A stretch of 32,423 nucleotides of DNA from Brevundimonas sp. GTDB lineage: Bacteria > Pseudomonadota > Alphaproteobacteria > Caulobacterales > Caulobacteraceae. A program made the translations under genes and the position numbers. The notes under the pieces were generated by a model. It searched no databases and was not told where the DNA came from. It saw only the letters and a list, made by a program, of their open reading frames with translations. Where the stretch lies: assembly GCF_013823285.1 (NCBI RefSeq), contig NZ_PNLV01000021.1, forward strand, positions 1 through 32,423, read 5' to 3'. Positions 15,132-23,187 of the stretch are shown here, piece by piece. The first letter of the stretch is position 1; every line of letters starts with the position of its first letter.

Positions 15132-15716
15132 CGCGCGTCGAATTCATGGGCCGCCTGCGCCGCGGGCTGGCCGGGCTGCCGCCGATGGCAGGAGGAGATC
15201 CTGGCCGACTACGACACCCACTTCGCCGACGGCGCCGCCGAGGGCCGCAGCGAGGCCGAGGTGGCCGCCGCCCTGGGCGATCCGGGACGGCTGGCCCGCG
15301 AGCTGAGACTGGAAGCCGGCCTCAAGCGCTGGGAGGAGGCGCGCAATCCGTCCTCTGCCGCAGCAGCGGTCATGGCCCTGGTGGGTCTGGGCGCCATCGA
15401 CATCCTGATCCTTCTGCCGCTGCTGACCGGCGTGGTCAGCGCCATCGCGGGTCTCTATGTCGCGGTGATCGCCGTCTTCATCTCGGGCGGCGGCGTGCTG
15501 GTGGCCGGACCGTTCTTCGACCCGCCGGGCGGGCCGCTGTTCCCGATCCTGCTGGGTCTCGGCCTGATGGGCGCCTCGGTGACCGGCGCCGCCCTTCTGA
15601 CCATCATCACCATCTGGCTGGTGAACGGCCTGGTCTGGTTCGGGCGGCTTCACTACCGCCTGATCAAGCCCGCCATCCTGCCTGAACCCAGCTACAGCGA
15701 AAGGGGGCTGTCATGA
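15128..15716 (+). pseudogene. HAAS/DUF1700 membrane protein with a one-base frameshift
   Basis: From ATG 15128 the first 20 codons read MTRVEFMGRLRRGLAGLPPM, the usual opening of a HAAS/DUF1700 domain. Homology then continues only in the next frame: EEILADYDTHFADGAAEGRS, VAAALGDPGRLARELRLE, and two or three hydrophobic segments (AAAVMALVGLGAIDILILLPLL, VSAIAGLYVAVIAVFISGGGVL, PILLGLGLMGASVTGAALLTII) to TGA 15714-15716. Dropping one G at about 15187-15188 restores a 195-residue protein without internal stops. The unshifted frame gives an Arg/Gly-rich sequence with no family match. Codon use after the shift stays typical, so the damage is very recent or is a sequencing or assembly error. HAAS proteins are thought to act as membrane signalling partners of PadR. 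ATGA overlaps tie it to both neighbours. Confidence 0.82.
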
Positions 15717-16444
15717 TCCGCTCACTGTTCATCATCGCCGCCGCCAGCCTGGTGCTCGCCATCGTCTGTCTGGCCGGCGCCGCCGCTATCGGCGGGCAGG
15801 AGATCACCCGGAACGGCTGGAAGATCTCGGGCGACGGCTGGAGCCTGGTGGAGGGCGACTTCAACTGGGAATCCTCCAGCGAGAACATCGTCACCCGCGA
15901 GATCGCCTGGGAGGGCGGCGAGGTCCTGACCTTCGACCTGTCGGCCCGGGTCATCTATGCCCAGGGAGACGAACCCTCAATCACCGTGGCCGGCCCCGCC
16001 GGGGTCGTGGACCGCGTCACCTTCGCCGACGGCCGGTTCGATCTCGAGCAAGGGACCCGGACGGGCCGCCGGTCCCGGCCGCGCATCACCATCGTCGCCC
16101 CGGCGGTGACCCGCTTCACCCTGAACGGATCCCAGGACCTGGAGATTCGCGACTATGACCAGCCGACGCTCGCCCTGGCTGTGTCCGGCAGCGGCGACAT
16201 CGAAGGCTACGGTCGCACCGACGCCCTGACCGTGACCATAGATGGATCGGGCGATGTGGACCTCAAGGGCCTGCCGTCCACCGACGCGGTCATCGAGATC
16301 AACGGCTCCGGCGACGTGGAGGCCGCGCCGTCCGGCCAGGCCGATGTGACCATCCGCGGCTCGGGCGACGTGGACCTGACCACCCGCCCCGCCCGGCTGA
16401 ACAGCCAGGTCATGGGCTCGGGCCGGGTCCGCCAGGCGGACTGA
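15713..16444 (+). CDS. GIN-domain (DUF2807) envelope protein
   Basis: A 243-residue exported or membrane-anchored protein. A hydrophobic N-terminal segment (about 4-28) is followed by a beta-rich domain. The C-terminal half has repeated turns built around GSGD: SGSGDIEGYG, DGSGDVDLKG, NGSGDVEAAP and RGSGDVDLTT, ending MGSGRVRQAD, spaced about 20 residues apart. This is the hallmark of GIN/DUF2807 (Toastrack-like, DUF4097-related) domains, which fold as a right-handed beta-solenoid. Such domains are linked to cell-envelope stress sensing with PadR and PspC-type partners. The ATG overlaps the HAAS stop as ATGA. A ligand or partner cannot be named from the sequence. Confidence 0.85.
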   Translation: MIRSLFIIAAASLVLAIVCLAGAAAIGGQEITRNGWKISGDGWSLVEGDFNWESSSENIVTREIAWEGGEVLTFDLSARVIYAQGDEPSITVAGPAGVVDRVTFADGRFDLEQGTRTGRRSRPRITIVAPAVTRFTLNGSQDLEIRDYDQPTLALAVSGSGDIEGYGRTDALTVTIDGSGDVDLKGLPSTDAVIEINGSGDVEAAPSGQADVTIRGSGDVDLTTRPARLNSQVMGSGRVRQAD

Positions 16445-16505
16445 CGGTTCCAAGGAGCGGTCCGAAGCCCTATCTAGGGTGCAAGATGCTCTCGAAGGAC
16501 CGCCC

Positions 16506-17936
16506 ATGACCGTCGCCCCCGCCATTCCGTCCCTGCTCGACCAGTCCGGTGTCGGCGCCGAGCGCGCGCGGACCATCCTGGGCGAGGCCCTGAGCGGGGC
16601 GGACGACGGCGAACTGTTCCTGGAGCGGACCGAGAGCGAAAGCCTGGTCTTCGACGACGGACGGCTCAAGGGCGCGTCCTATGATGCAGGCGAGGGCTTC
16701 GGTCTTCGCGTGGTGGCGGGAGAGACCGCCGGGTACAGCCACGCCAACGAGATCTCCGACGCGGCCCTGAATCGCGCGGCCGACAGCGCCGCCCTGGCCA
16801 AGCGGGGCCATGCGGGGGTGACGGCGGAAGCGCCCCGCGCCACCAACCAGAAACTCTACGGCGAGGACGACCCCCTCGCCTCGCCCGCCTTCGCCGGCAA
16901 GATCGCCCTGCTGCAGGAGATCGACGCCTACGCCCGCGCCGCCGACCCGCGCGTGGTCCAGGTCTCGGCCTCCCTGTCCGGCGAGCGCCGCGACATCGAG
17001 ATCCTGCGGGCCGACGGCCGCCTGCTGCGCGACGTGCGGCCCCTGGTGCGCCTGAACGTCTCCATCACCGTCGAGCGGGACGGCAAGCGCGAGTCCGCGG
17101 GCGCGGGCGCCGGCGGTCGGACCGGCTTCGAGGCCTGGATCACGCCCGAACGCTGGCGCGCCCAGACCGACGAGGCCCTGCGTCAGGCCCTGGTCAATCT
17201 GGATGCGGTGGACTGTCCGGCCGGCGAGATGGACGTGGTGCTCGGCCCCGGCTGGCCCGGCGTCCTGCTGCACGAGGCGGTGGGCCATGGCTTCGAGGGC
17301 GACTTCCACCGCAAGGGGTCTTCGGTCTTCAACGGCATGATGGGCCAGCGCGTGGCGGCGCCCGGGGTGACCGTGGTGGACGACGGCGCCATCGCCGGGC
17401 GTCGCGGCTCCCTCAGCATCGATGACGAAGGCACGCCCACGGGGCGCACGGTCCTGATCGAGGACGGCGTCATGGTCGGGCTGATGCAGGACCGGCTGTC
17501 GGCGCGCCAGCTGGGCATGGCGGCCACCGGCAACGGGCGGCGCCAGTCCTGGGCCCACACCCCCATGCCGCGCATGACCAACACCTTCATGGAGGGCGGC
17601 TCCCACTCGCTCGCGGAGATGATCGCCTCCACGAAGCGTGGCCTCTACGCCGTCAACTTCGGCGGCGGGCAGGTGGACATCACCAACGGCAAATTCGTGT
17701 TCCAGTGCACCGAGGCCTATCTGATCGAGGACGGCAGGGTCACCGCCCCGGTGCGCGGCGCCACCCTGATCGGCGACGGCGCCACGGTGATGCAGAACAT
17801 CACCATGATCGGCGACGACTTCGCCTTCGATCCCGGCGTCGGCACCTGCGGCAAGGCCGGTCAGGGCGTGCCCGTGGGCATCGGCCAGCCCAGCCTGAAG
17901 ATCAGCGGCCTGACGGTCGGCGGCACGGCGGTCTGA
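16506..17936 (+). CDS. tldD: Metalloprotease TldD
   Basis: A 476-residue TldD, the catalytic half of the heterodimeric TldD/TldE (PmbA) protease, which degrades unfolded peptides and processes some ribosomal peptides. The zinc motif HEAVGH is in LLHEAVGHGFEGDFHRKGSS, and the third ligand Cys is in VGTCGKAGQGVPVGIGQPSL near the C-terminus. The N-terminal part contains ESESLVFDDGRLKGASYDAGEGFGLRV, the usual family opening. The length is typical. ATG 16506 follows GAAGGA at good spacing; a frame open further upstream adds nine unconserved residues. The pmbA partner is not in this window. It ends exactly where the convergent TraB/GumN-like gene ends. Confidence 0.95.
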   Translation: MTVAPAIPSLLDQSGVGAERARTILGEALSGADDGELFLERTESESLVFDDGRLKGASYDAGEGFGLRVVAGETAGYSHANEISDAALNRAADSAALAKRGHAGVTAEAPRATNQKLYGEDDPLASPAFAGKIALLQEIDAYARAADPRVVQVSASLSGERRDIEILRADGRLLRDVRPLVRLNVSITVERDGKRESAGAGAGGRTGFEAWITPERWRAQTDEALRQALVNLDAVDCPAGEMDVVLGPGWPGVLLHEAVGHGFEGDFHRKGSSVFNGMMGQRVAAPGVTVVDDGAIAGRRGSLSIDDEGTPTGRTVLIEDGVMVGLMQDRLSARQLGMAATGNGRRQSWAHTPMPRMTNTFMEGGSHSLAEMIASTKRGLYAVNFGGGQVDITNGKFVFQCTEAYLIEDGRVTAPVRGATLIGDGATVMQNITMIGDDFAFDPGVGTCGKAGQGVPVGIGQPSLKISGLTVGGTAV

Positions 17937-18878
17937 TCATTCCGCCCGCCATCGCGGCCCGATGATGTCGAAGCCGCGGGCCTCCAGCATGTCCAGAACG
18001 CCGCCCGGCTCGGCCAGCAGACGCAGCTGGGCGACCGCCAGGGTGACCCCGGGCTCATCCAGAGCGGCCTCGATAGCCTCGGCCCACTGGGCCCTCAGCA
18101 GAGGGGCCACCTCCGGGTCGCCGGAGGGCCAGCACAGATTCAGCGCCTCATCCAGGGGCTCGGCCAGCACGTCGGGAACCCGCCGTGCCCGCCAGGCCTC
18201 GATCCGGCGCGCCGCGCCCTCAGGTCCCGCCTCCGCCGCCGAGACAGCCGCCCCGATGCAGGCCACATAGGTCTCGGGCGGCTGGGTGACCAGATTCTCG
18301 ATCATGGCGTCGCCGCGCAGGACCCCCACCCGCCGCACCGGCACATCCGCATGGCGCGCCGCATCCGTAATGACATCGACCGCGCCTCGCGTGCGGCGGT
18401 TCTGATGCCCTGCCTTGTCGGTGATCAGGTTCAGGCCGAGCATCATCAGGCTCTGACTGCGCCACCGCTCGTTGTCGCCCTCCATCACCACCTCCAGCCG
18501 TTCCTGCACATCGGGCGGGAGATAGTCCGCCGTGGTGGTCCCGTCCGGCAGGCGCGTAATGGTCCGCGACCGCCAGATCACCCGCCCGAGGTCGGCCAGA
18601 GACGCCCGTCCGATCTGGGGGAACAGGATGCGGTCCGAACGCCGGGCCGCGTCCTCCAGCGCTTCGGGACGCCAGGACAGATCGCGCGGCACGCCGCTGA
18701 TCGCGCCGACCAGGATCAGGGAGCCGTCGCCGACCGTGATCTCCCAGATGGGCGCGTCGGCGCGCCGGGCGGTGATCACGACTTCCTCGACGGCGGACGC
18801 CTCGACGGCCTGGGCTGCGGCCTGTGACGGGACGACTGAAATCGCCAGCATCAACACAAGACATATTCTGATCATCAT
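17937..18878 (-). CDS. TraB/GumN-like protein with degenerate active site
   Basis: A 313-residue exported protein; the first 24 residues form a signal peptide ending SQAAAQA. The body resembles TraB/GumN (TIKI-related) proteins: PIWEITVGDGSLILVGAISG near the start, LSWRPEALEDAARRSDRILF, and a C-terminal GGVLDMLEARGFDI. In active relatives both ends carry a GxxH motif. Here the first is GAIS (58-61) and the second is AQLR (283-286), so neither His remains. The protein is probably not a metallopeptidase, or works differently. It stands divergent from a TonB-dependent receptor, a common arrangement for GumN-like genes in Caulobacterales and sphingomonads as far as I recall. Its role is unknown. 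Confidence 0.72.
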   Translation of the reverse strand: MMIRICLVLMLAISVVPSQAAAQAVEASAVEEVVITARRADAPIWEITVGDGSLILVGAISGVPRDLSWRPEALEDAARRSDRILFPQIGRASLADLGRVIWRSRTITRLPDGTTTADYLPPDVQERLEVVMEGDNERWRSQSLMMLGLNLITDKAGHQNRRTRGAVDVITDAARHADVPVRRVGVLRGDAMIENLVTQPPETYVACIGAAVSAAEAGPEGAARRIEAWRARRVPDVLAEPLDEALNLCWPSGDPEVAPLLRAQWAEAIEAALDEPGVTLAVAQLRLLAEPGGVLDMLEARGFDIIGPRWRAE

Positions 18879-18897
18879 GGCGAACCCCTGGCCGGCT

Positions 18898-18915
18898 GAT
18901 TACGTCGCTGTAATC
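18898..18915. promoter_or_regulatory. Inverted repeat in the divergent TraB/GumN-TonB receptor promoter region
   Basis: GATTAC and GTAATC form a perfect 6-bp dyad with a 6-base spacer, 20 bases upstream of the TraB/GumN-like start and about 95 bases before the receptor start. It lies in the only non-coding stretch between two divergent genes, as an operator would. No regulator is encoded nearby. Confidence 0.35.
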
Positions 18916-18963
18916 ATGTGTCGATAATTTAATCTACATTTCAATGATGTAACTGGTCCGTTC

Positions 18964-18987
18964 AGGTGTGTGTCAGGCACACATCCT
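18964..18987 (+). promoter_or_regulatory. Leader hairpin before the TonB-dependent receptor
   Basis: TGTGTG (18967-18972) and CACACA (18978-18983) pair around a TCAGG loop, and the stem extends with AGG/CCT around one bulged base. It ends 23 bases before the receptor start and would sit in the 5' untranslated RNA if transcription begins upstream. It could affect mRNA stability or translation. Only the pairing is seen. Confidence 0.3.
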
Positions 18988-19010
18988 CTCGAAAGTATTG
19001 GGAGGATATC

Positions 19011-21062
19011 ATGCGTTCCACGCTTCTGGCGGCCACATCCGCCTTCGCCCTGGCCCTGACGGCTGTGTCGCCGGTCCTGGCCCAGGAGGCGCCGGCCCCG
19101 GCCGCGCCGGCGCCCCAGGCGGGGAACGGTCGCCAGATCCTGACCTTCACCCCCGACTTTTTCGCCGGCCAAAGCCCCAACACCGCCCTGGACATGGTCA
19201 ACCGGGTTCCAGGCTTCAGCCTGGATGATGGCGACGGCAGCCGGGGCTTTGAGGGCGCGGTGGGCAATGTGCTCATCAATGGCTCGCGACCCGCCTCCAA
19301 GAACGACCGGGGGTCGTCCGTCCTCTCCCGCACCCTGGCCGCGCAAGTGGTGCGCATCGAGCTGATCCGGGGCGGCGCGCCGGGCATCGACATGCAGGGC
19401 TATCCGGTGGTGGTGAACGTCATCACCTCCCGCGAAAGCAGCCGCGAACACATCCTGAGCGTCAACGCCACCCTGTTCGACGGGGGCCAGGACCTCTTCG
19501 GCGGCAGCTACCAGTTCACGGCGCGCGAGGGCGAGCGGACCTGGGGCGTGACCCTCTCGGACGGCATCAGCATGAGCGATTCCAACGGGATCGGCCCATC
19601 CGTGACCCGCGCCTCTGACGGGACCGTGCTGAGAGCCGAGGATTTCTACAACGACGGCTACGGCGGGGGCACGTCCATCCGCGGCAACTACGGATCGCCG
19701 ATGCTGGGCGGCAAGGTCGACCTGACCGCCCGCTACGGGATCAACGACTGGCATTCGGTCACCCGGCTCACCGCGCCCGGGTCGCGCCGTGAAAGCCGCT
19801 ATGACAATGACGGCTCATCGGGCGAGTTCGGGGTGGTCTACACCCGGCCCCTCGGTGAGGGGCTGAGCGTCGAAAGCCGCTTCATCCATGAGTTCTCCGA
19901 CTTCGACAGCGTGTCGACCTACAACGCCGACACGGGCTCCGGCCCCGCGCCCGAGCAGAGGTTCGAGTCCCTGGGCGACGCCTCCGAGACCATCCTGCGC
20001 AGCCTGGTTCGCTGGGAGCGCAGCGAGACCCTGACCTTCGAGGGCGGCGGCGAGGTGGCCTACAACCGGCTCGACACCACCCAGGCCTTCTCCGTCGGCG
20101 GCGCGCCTGTGCCCCTGCCCTCGGCCTCGGTGACTGTGGAGGAGACGCGCGGCGAGCTGTTCGGAAAGAGCACCTGGCGCATGACGCCGGACCTGTCGCT
20201 GGAGGGCGGCCTGCGGCTGGAGGCCTCCACCATCAGCCAGACCGGCGACGCGCAGCACGAGGAATCCTTCTACTTCGCCAAGCCCCGTCTGCAGCTGACC
20301 TGGACCCCCATGGCCGACAATCAGCTGCGCCTGCGTTTCGAGCGGGAGGTGGGCCAGCTGGATTTCGGCGACTTCGCCGCCAGCGCCGAGCTCAGCGACC
20401 AGAATGTGCTGGGCGGCAACGTCGACCTGCAGCCGGAGGAGCGCTGGATCAGCGAGATCACCTATGAGCGCCGCTTCTGGGGCGACGGCGTGGTCAGCAT
20501 CGGCTACCGCCATGACGAGATCGCCAATGTCATCGACCGCATCCCGCTGGACGGCGGCCTGTCGGCGGTGGGCAATATCGGCGACGCCACCCTGGACCGG
20601 CTGTCGGTCAATCTGACCATCCCCACCGACCGCCTGGGAATCAGTGGCGGACAGTTCGGCTTCCGCAACGACTGGAACTCCACCGAGGTCACCGATCCGA
20701 CCACCGGCGAGACCCGCCCCATCTCCGGGGTGCGCGCGCGCCAGGCGGTGGTGTCCTTCACCCAGGACATCCCCAGCTGGAAGCTGAACTGGAATGTGGC
20801 GTGGATCCCGCGCCTGGGTCAGTCCACCTTTGATCCGGACCAGACCCTGAGCTGGCGCGGCGAGGACTATTTCGAACTGGCCGCCGAGTACAAGCCGACC
20901 CCGACCCTGTCGATCCGGGCGCAGCTGAACATCTGGAACGACTTCCTGGTGGAGCGCACCGTCTACGCCGACCGCGCCCCGCCCCGGCCGATCGACTTCG
21001 TCGAAACCCGCGACATCGACCCGCGCACCTTCATGTCGATCCGGCTGAGGAAGACGTTCTAG
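19011..21062 (+). CDS. TonB-dependent outer-membrane receptor
   Basis: A 683-residue outer-membrane receptor. A signal peptide ends at VLAQE, followed by a short Pro/Ala linker. The plug domain follows (about 45-150): NTALDMVNRVPGFSLDDGD, RGFEGAVGNVLINGSRPASK and a VVVNVITS strand. The rest is a 22-strand-type beta-barrel with repeated aromatic and charged strands, and the protein ends in Phe (RLRKTF), the outer-membrane insertion signal. I see no clear TonB box and no N-terminal carboxypeptidase-like extension. The substrate is not evident, and Caulobacterales carry many such receptors for glycans, siderophores and vitamins. ATG 19011 follows GGGAGGA at six bases; an open frame upstream is unlikely to be used. 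A strong terminator follows at 21112. Confidence 0.9.
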   Translation: MRSTLLAATSAFALALTAVSPVLAQEAPAPAAPAPQAGNGRQILTFTPDFFAGQSPNTALDMVNRVPGFSLDDGDGSRGFEGAVGNVLINGSRPASKNDRGSSVLSRTLAAQVVRIELIRGGAPGIDMQGYPVVVNVITSRESSREHILSVNATLFDGGQDLFGGSYQFTAREGERTWGVTLSDGISMSDSNGIGPSVTRASDGTVLRAEDFYNDGYGGGTSIRGNYGSPMLGGKVDLTARYGINDWHSVTRLTAPGSRRESRYDNDGSSGEFGVVYTRPLGEGLSVESRFIHEFSDFDSVSTYNADTGSGPAPEQRFESLGDASETILRSLVRWERSETLTFEGGGEVAYNRLDTTQAFSVGGAPVPLPSASVTVEETRGELFGKSTWRMTPDLSLEGGLRLEASTISQTGDAQHEESFYFAKPRLQLTWTPMADNQLRLRFEREVGQLDFGDFAASAELSDQNVLGGNVDLQPEERWISEITYERRFWGDGVVSIGYRHDEIANVIDRIPLDGGLSAVGNIGDATLDRLSVNLTIPTDRLGISGGQFGFRNDWNSTEVTDPTTGETRPISGVRARQAVVSFTQDIPSWKLNWNVAWIPRLGQSTFDPDQTLSWRGEDYFELAAEYKPTPTLSIRAQLNIWNDFLVERTVYADRAPPRPIDFVETRDIDPRTFMSIRLRKTF

Positions 21063-21111
21063 CCGCACGGTCCTCTGGCGGGCGCGTCCGTCCCTGCCGC
21101 CCGCAAGAGAA

Positions 21112-21139
21112 AAGGCCCCGGGAGCGATCCCGGGGCCTT
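21112..21139. terminator. Bidirectional intrinsic terminator
   Basis: A perfect 12-bp stem, AAGGCCCCGGGA with TCCCGGGGCCTT, closes on a GCGA tetraloop. The plus-strand exit is CGTCTTTCT and the minus-strand exit reads CCTTTTCTCTT. It lies between the convergent TonB-dependent receptor and POT transporter genes, 49 bases after the first stop and 25 bases after the second, so it should terminate both. Confidence 0.88.
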
Positions 21140-21164
21140 CGTCTTTCTGGATCCGGCCGCGTCC

Positions 21165-23003
21165 CTACCGGACTCCGGCCATGCCCTTCTTGAGAAGGGG
21201 TGAAGCAAGCAGCAGCAGCACCCCAACCCCGACGCCCGTCCAGCCGATGGTCCCGAAGATCGAGCCATAGGTCTCCAGAGCGAGGGCGCGGTTGGTCACC
21301 ACGCCGGCGACGGTGTCGGTCGCTGTCGCCTGCGCAATCATGCCGGCCACGATGTGCGCCACCGAGGACGACAGGAACCAGACACCCATCATCAGCCCCA
21401 CGACCCGGTCGACCGACAGCTTGGTGATCATCGACAGGCCCACCGGGGACAGGCAGAGCTCGCCCATGGTGTGCAGGAAGTAGGTGAAGAACAGGAACAT
21501 CAGCGGCACCCGGAAGTCCATGTTGAAGGCATTGGCCGCAGCCCACGCCAGCAACAGGAAGCCGGCGCCGACCAGCATCAGGCCCATGGAGAACTTGACC
21601 GGAGTCGAGGGCTCCATGTTGCGCCGGGCCAGCCACACCCACAGCGCCGCGAACATCGGTCCGAAGATCACGATGATCGCCGGGTTGAACATCTGCGTGT
21701 ACCCGACGTTGAACCACCCCGGCATCTCCGTGGACTGGTCCGCGAACAGGGTGAGGGACGAGCCCGCCTGTTCGAACAGCGCCCAGAACAGGACCGAGAA
21801 GAAGATCAGCACCTGGGCGACCAGCATGCGGCTGCGCTCGGCGCCCTGCAGCTTCACGACGGTGTAGCCGACGACGGCCACGAAGATCAGGCCCGCAGCC
21901 CAGGGCAGGACGGCCGAGATGAGTTCGTGACGCTGCAGCAGGAGCCAGGTCGGGAATACGGCGATCAGGCCCCCGATCCAGAAGACCGCTTCAAGGGGAA
22001 CGCCGAGGACGCGCGTGCCGGCCAATTTCTCCGGGTTCGGCGGGCCGCCCCGGCCCTCGAGCCACGGCTTGCCCAGGATAAAGGTGGCCAGACCCAGCAA
22101 CATGCCGAAGCCGGCTAGACCGAAACCGTACGCCCAGCCATAGGTGAACCCGAGATAGGAGCACAGCCCCGTGGCCAGAACGGCGCCAAGGTTGATGCCG
22201 ACGTAGAAAAGCGTGAAGCCCGCATCACGACGGGGATCGTTCTTTTCATAGAGCGAGCCCACCACCGTCGAGATGTTCGCCTTCAGAAATCCGACGCCGA
22301 CGATGATCAGCGAAAGGGCCAGGAAGAGCGTCGGCTCGCCGAATCCGGTGTCGCGGGTCGTCTCCAGACTGTAGTCGCCCGAAGCGACGAAGGCCGGGAA
22401 ACCGGCGGCCGCCGCCTGCGGTGTGGCCGGAACCGGAGAGTCGGCGGCGGCGGCCGGCGGCGTGCCGAGGCTCTCTCCCACCGTCGGGGCGGCGACATCG
22501 GCGGCCGCAGCCGCAGCAGGTTCCGCCCCAACAGTGGAAATACCCTCGGCCGTGATGCGGATTTCGACGCGCTCGTCGCCGACGACAGCGAACTGACGCC
22601 GGTCGGTGTCACGGCCCTGGACCTCCACCTGATAGGATTGGTCACCGATGATGATCTGGTCACGACCCCCCTGGCCCTCGAAGGCCATGGTGAAGTGACC
22701 GAGCACCAGAAGTACGGCGCCGATCATCACGGCCTTGCGCTGGCCCAGATATTTGTCGGCGATCATGCCGCCGACGACCGGCATCAAATAGACCAGAGCG
22801 CCGTAGGCGGCGTAGATGCCTGCGGCCTCGGCTGGACCGAACAGGAAGTGCTGGACCAGGTAGATGGTCAGCATGGCGCGCATTCCGTAGAAGGAGAAGC
22901 GCTCCCACATCTCGGTCAGGAAAAGGATCACCAGCCCCCGCGGGTGTCCCAGGAATTCTTTACGGGGCGCCGAAAGCGCGCCTCCCCCATCCGTCGTGCT
23001 CAA
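21165..23003 (-). CDS. POT/PTR2 family proton-coupled oligopeptide transporter with a periplasmic insertion
   Basis: A 612-residue inner-membrane transporter that imports di- and tripeptides with protons. The ExxERFxxY motif is intact (Glu31, Glu34, Arg35, Tyr39 in EMWERFSFYG), and GFLKANISTVVGSLY and FYVGINLGAVLA are further POT blocks. The later FALFEQ-type motif reads WALFEQAGSSL, and GELCLSPVGLSMITKL is near the end. Usual bacterial members have about 490-520 residues. The excess is a segment of about 115 residues (109-223) between helices 3 and 4, predicted outside the membrane on the periplasmic side. It consists of a short beta-like part (QIIIGDQSYQVEVQG, RVEIRITAEG), an Ala/Pro-rich linker, and SGDYSLETTRDTGFGEP. 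The function of the insert is unknown. Confidence 0.93.
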   Translation of the reverse strand: MSTTDGGGALSAPRKEFLGHPRGLVILFLTEMWERFSFYGMRAMLTIYLVQHFLFGPAEAAGIYAAYGALVYLMPVVGGMIADKYLGQRKAVMIGAVLLVLGHFTMAFEGQGGRDQIIIGDQSYQVEVQGRDTDRRQFAVVGDERVEIRITAEGISTVGAEPAAAAAADVAAPTVGESLGTPPAAAADSPVPATPQAAAAGFPAFVASGDYSLETTRDTGFGEPTLFLALSLIIVGVGFLKANISTVVGSLYEKNDPRRDAGFTLFYVGINLGAVLATGLCSYLGFTYGWAYGFGLAGFGMLLGLATFILGKPWLEGRGGPPNPEKLAGTRVLGVPLEAVFWIGGLIAVFPTWLLLQRHELISAVLPWAAGLIFVAVVGYTVVKLQGAERSRMLVAQVLIFFSVLFWALFEQAGSSLTLFADQSTEMPGWFNVGYTQMFNPAIIVIFGPMFAALWVWLARRNMEPSTPVKFSMGLMLVGAGFLLLAWAAANAFNMDFRVPLMFLFFTYFLHTMGELCLSPVGLSMITKLSVDRVVGLMMGVWFLSSSVAHIVAGMIAQATATDTVAGVVTNRALALETYGSIFGTIGWTGVGVGVLLLLASPLLKKGMAGVR

Positions 23004-23121
23004 CGGCGTAGCTCCCTAAGCCTCGCGCCGACATGGCGCGCGAAAGCGCATAACGAGCACGGTCGCGATTGCGTCACAAGAGGCTGTGCGGAATCGGGAC
23101 AGGGTGATCAGTGATCGGTCA

Positions 23122-23181
23122 GAGCCTGATCGGCCGGGACTGAATCGCGAAGCGATTCAGTGGATGCCGTGAATCAGGCTC
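23122..23181 (-). repeat. Dispersed palindromic repeat, copy B
   Basis: Outer arms GAGCCTGAT (23122-23130) and ATCAGGCTC (23173-23181) enclose a perfect 10-bp hairpin, ACTGAATCGC-GAA-GCGATTCAGT (23139-23161). Bases 23163-23181 are the exact complement of 2241-2259, and the order of elements read on the minus strand matches copy A. The element starts 6 bases after the stop of the ABC ATPase gene and lies in the gap before the POT gene. It has the look of a REP-like family with a nested palindrome, able to form a cruciform or RNA hairpin. Confidence 0.78.
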
Positions 23182-23187
23182 CTGCAT

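Noticed and set aside
15185..15200. Programmed +1 frameshifting, as in prfB, at the HAAS break
   Set aside because: A Shine-Dalgarno-like run is present, but there is no in-frame stop or slippery codon at the site, so a mutation or sequence error is simpler. Kept only as a testable alternative.
15128..15685. The unshifted frame of the HAAS gene as a genuine separate protein
   Set aside because: After 20 codons it becomes Arg/Gly-rich with no hydrophobic segments, while the neighbouring frame carries the DUF1700 sequence.
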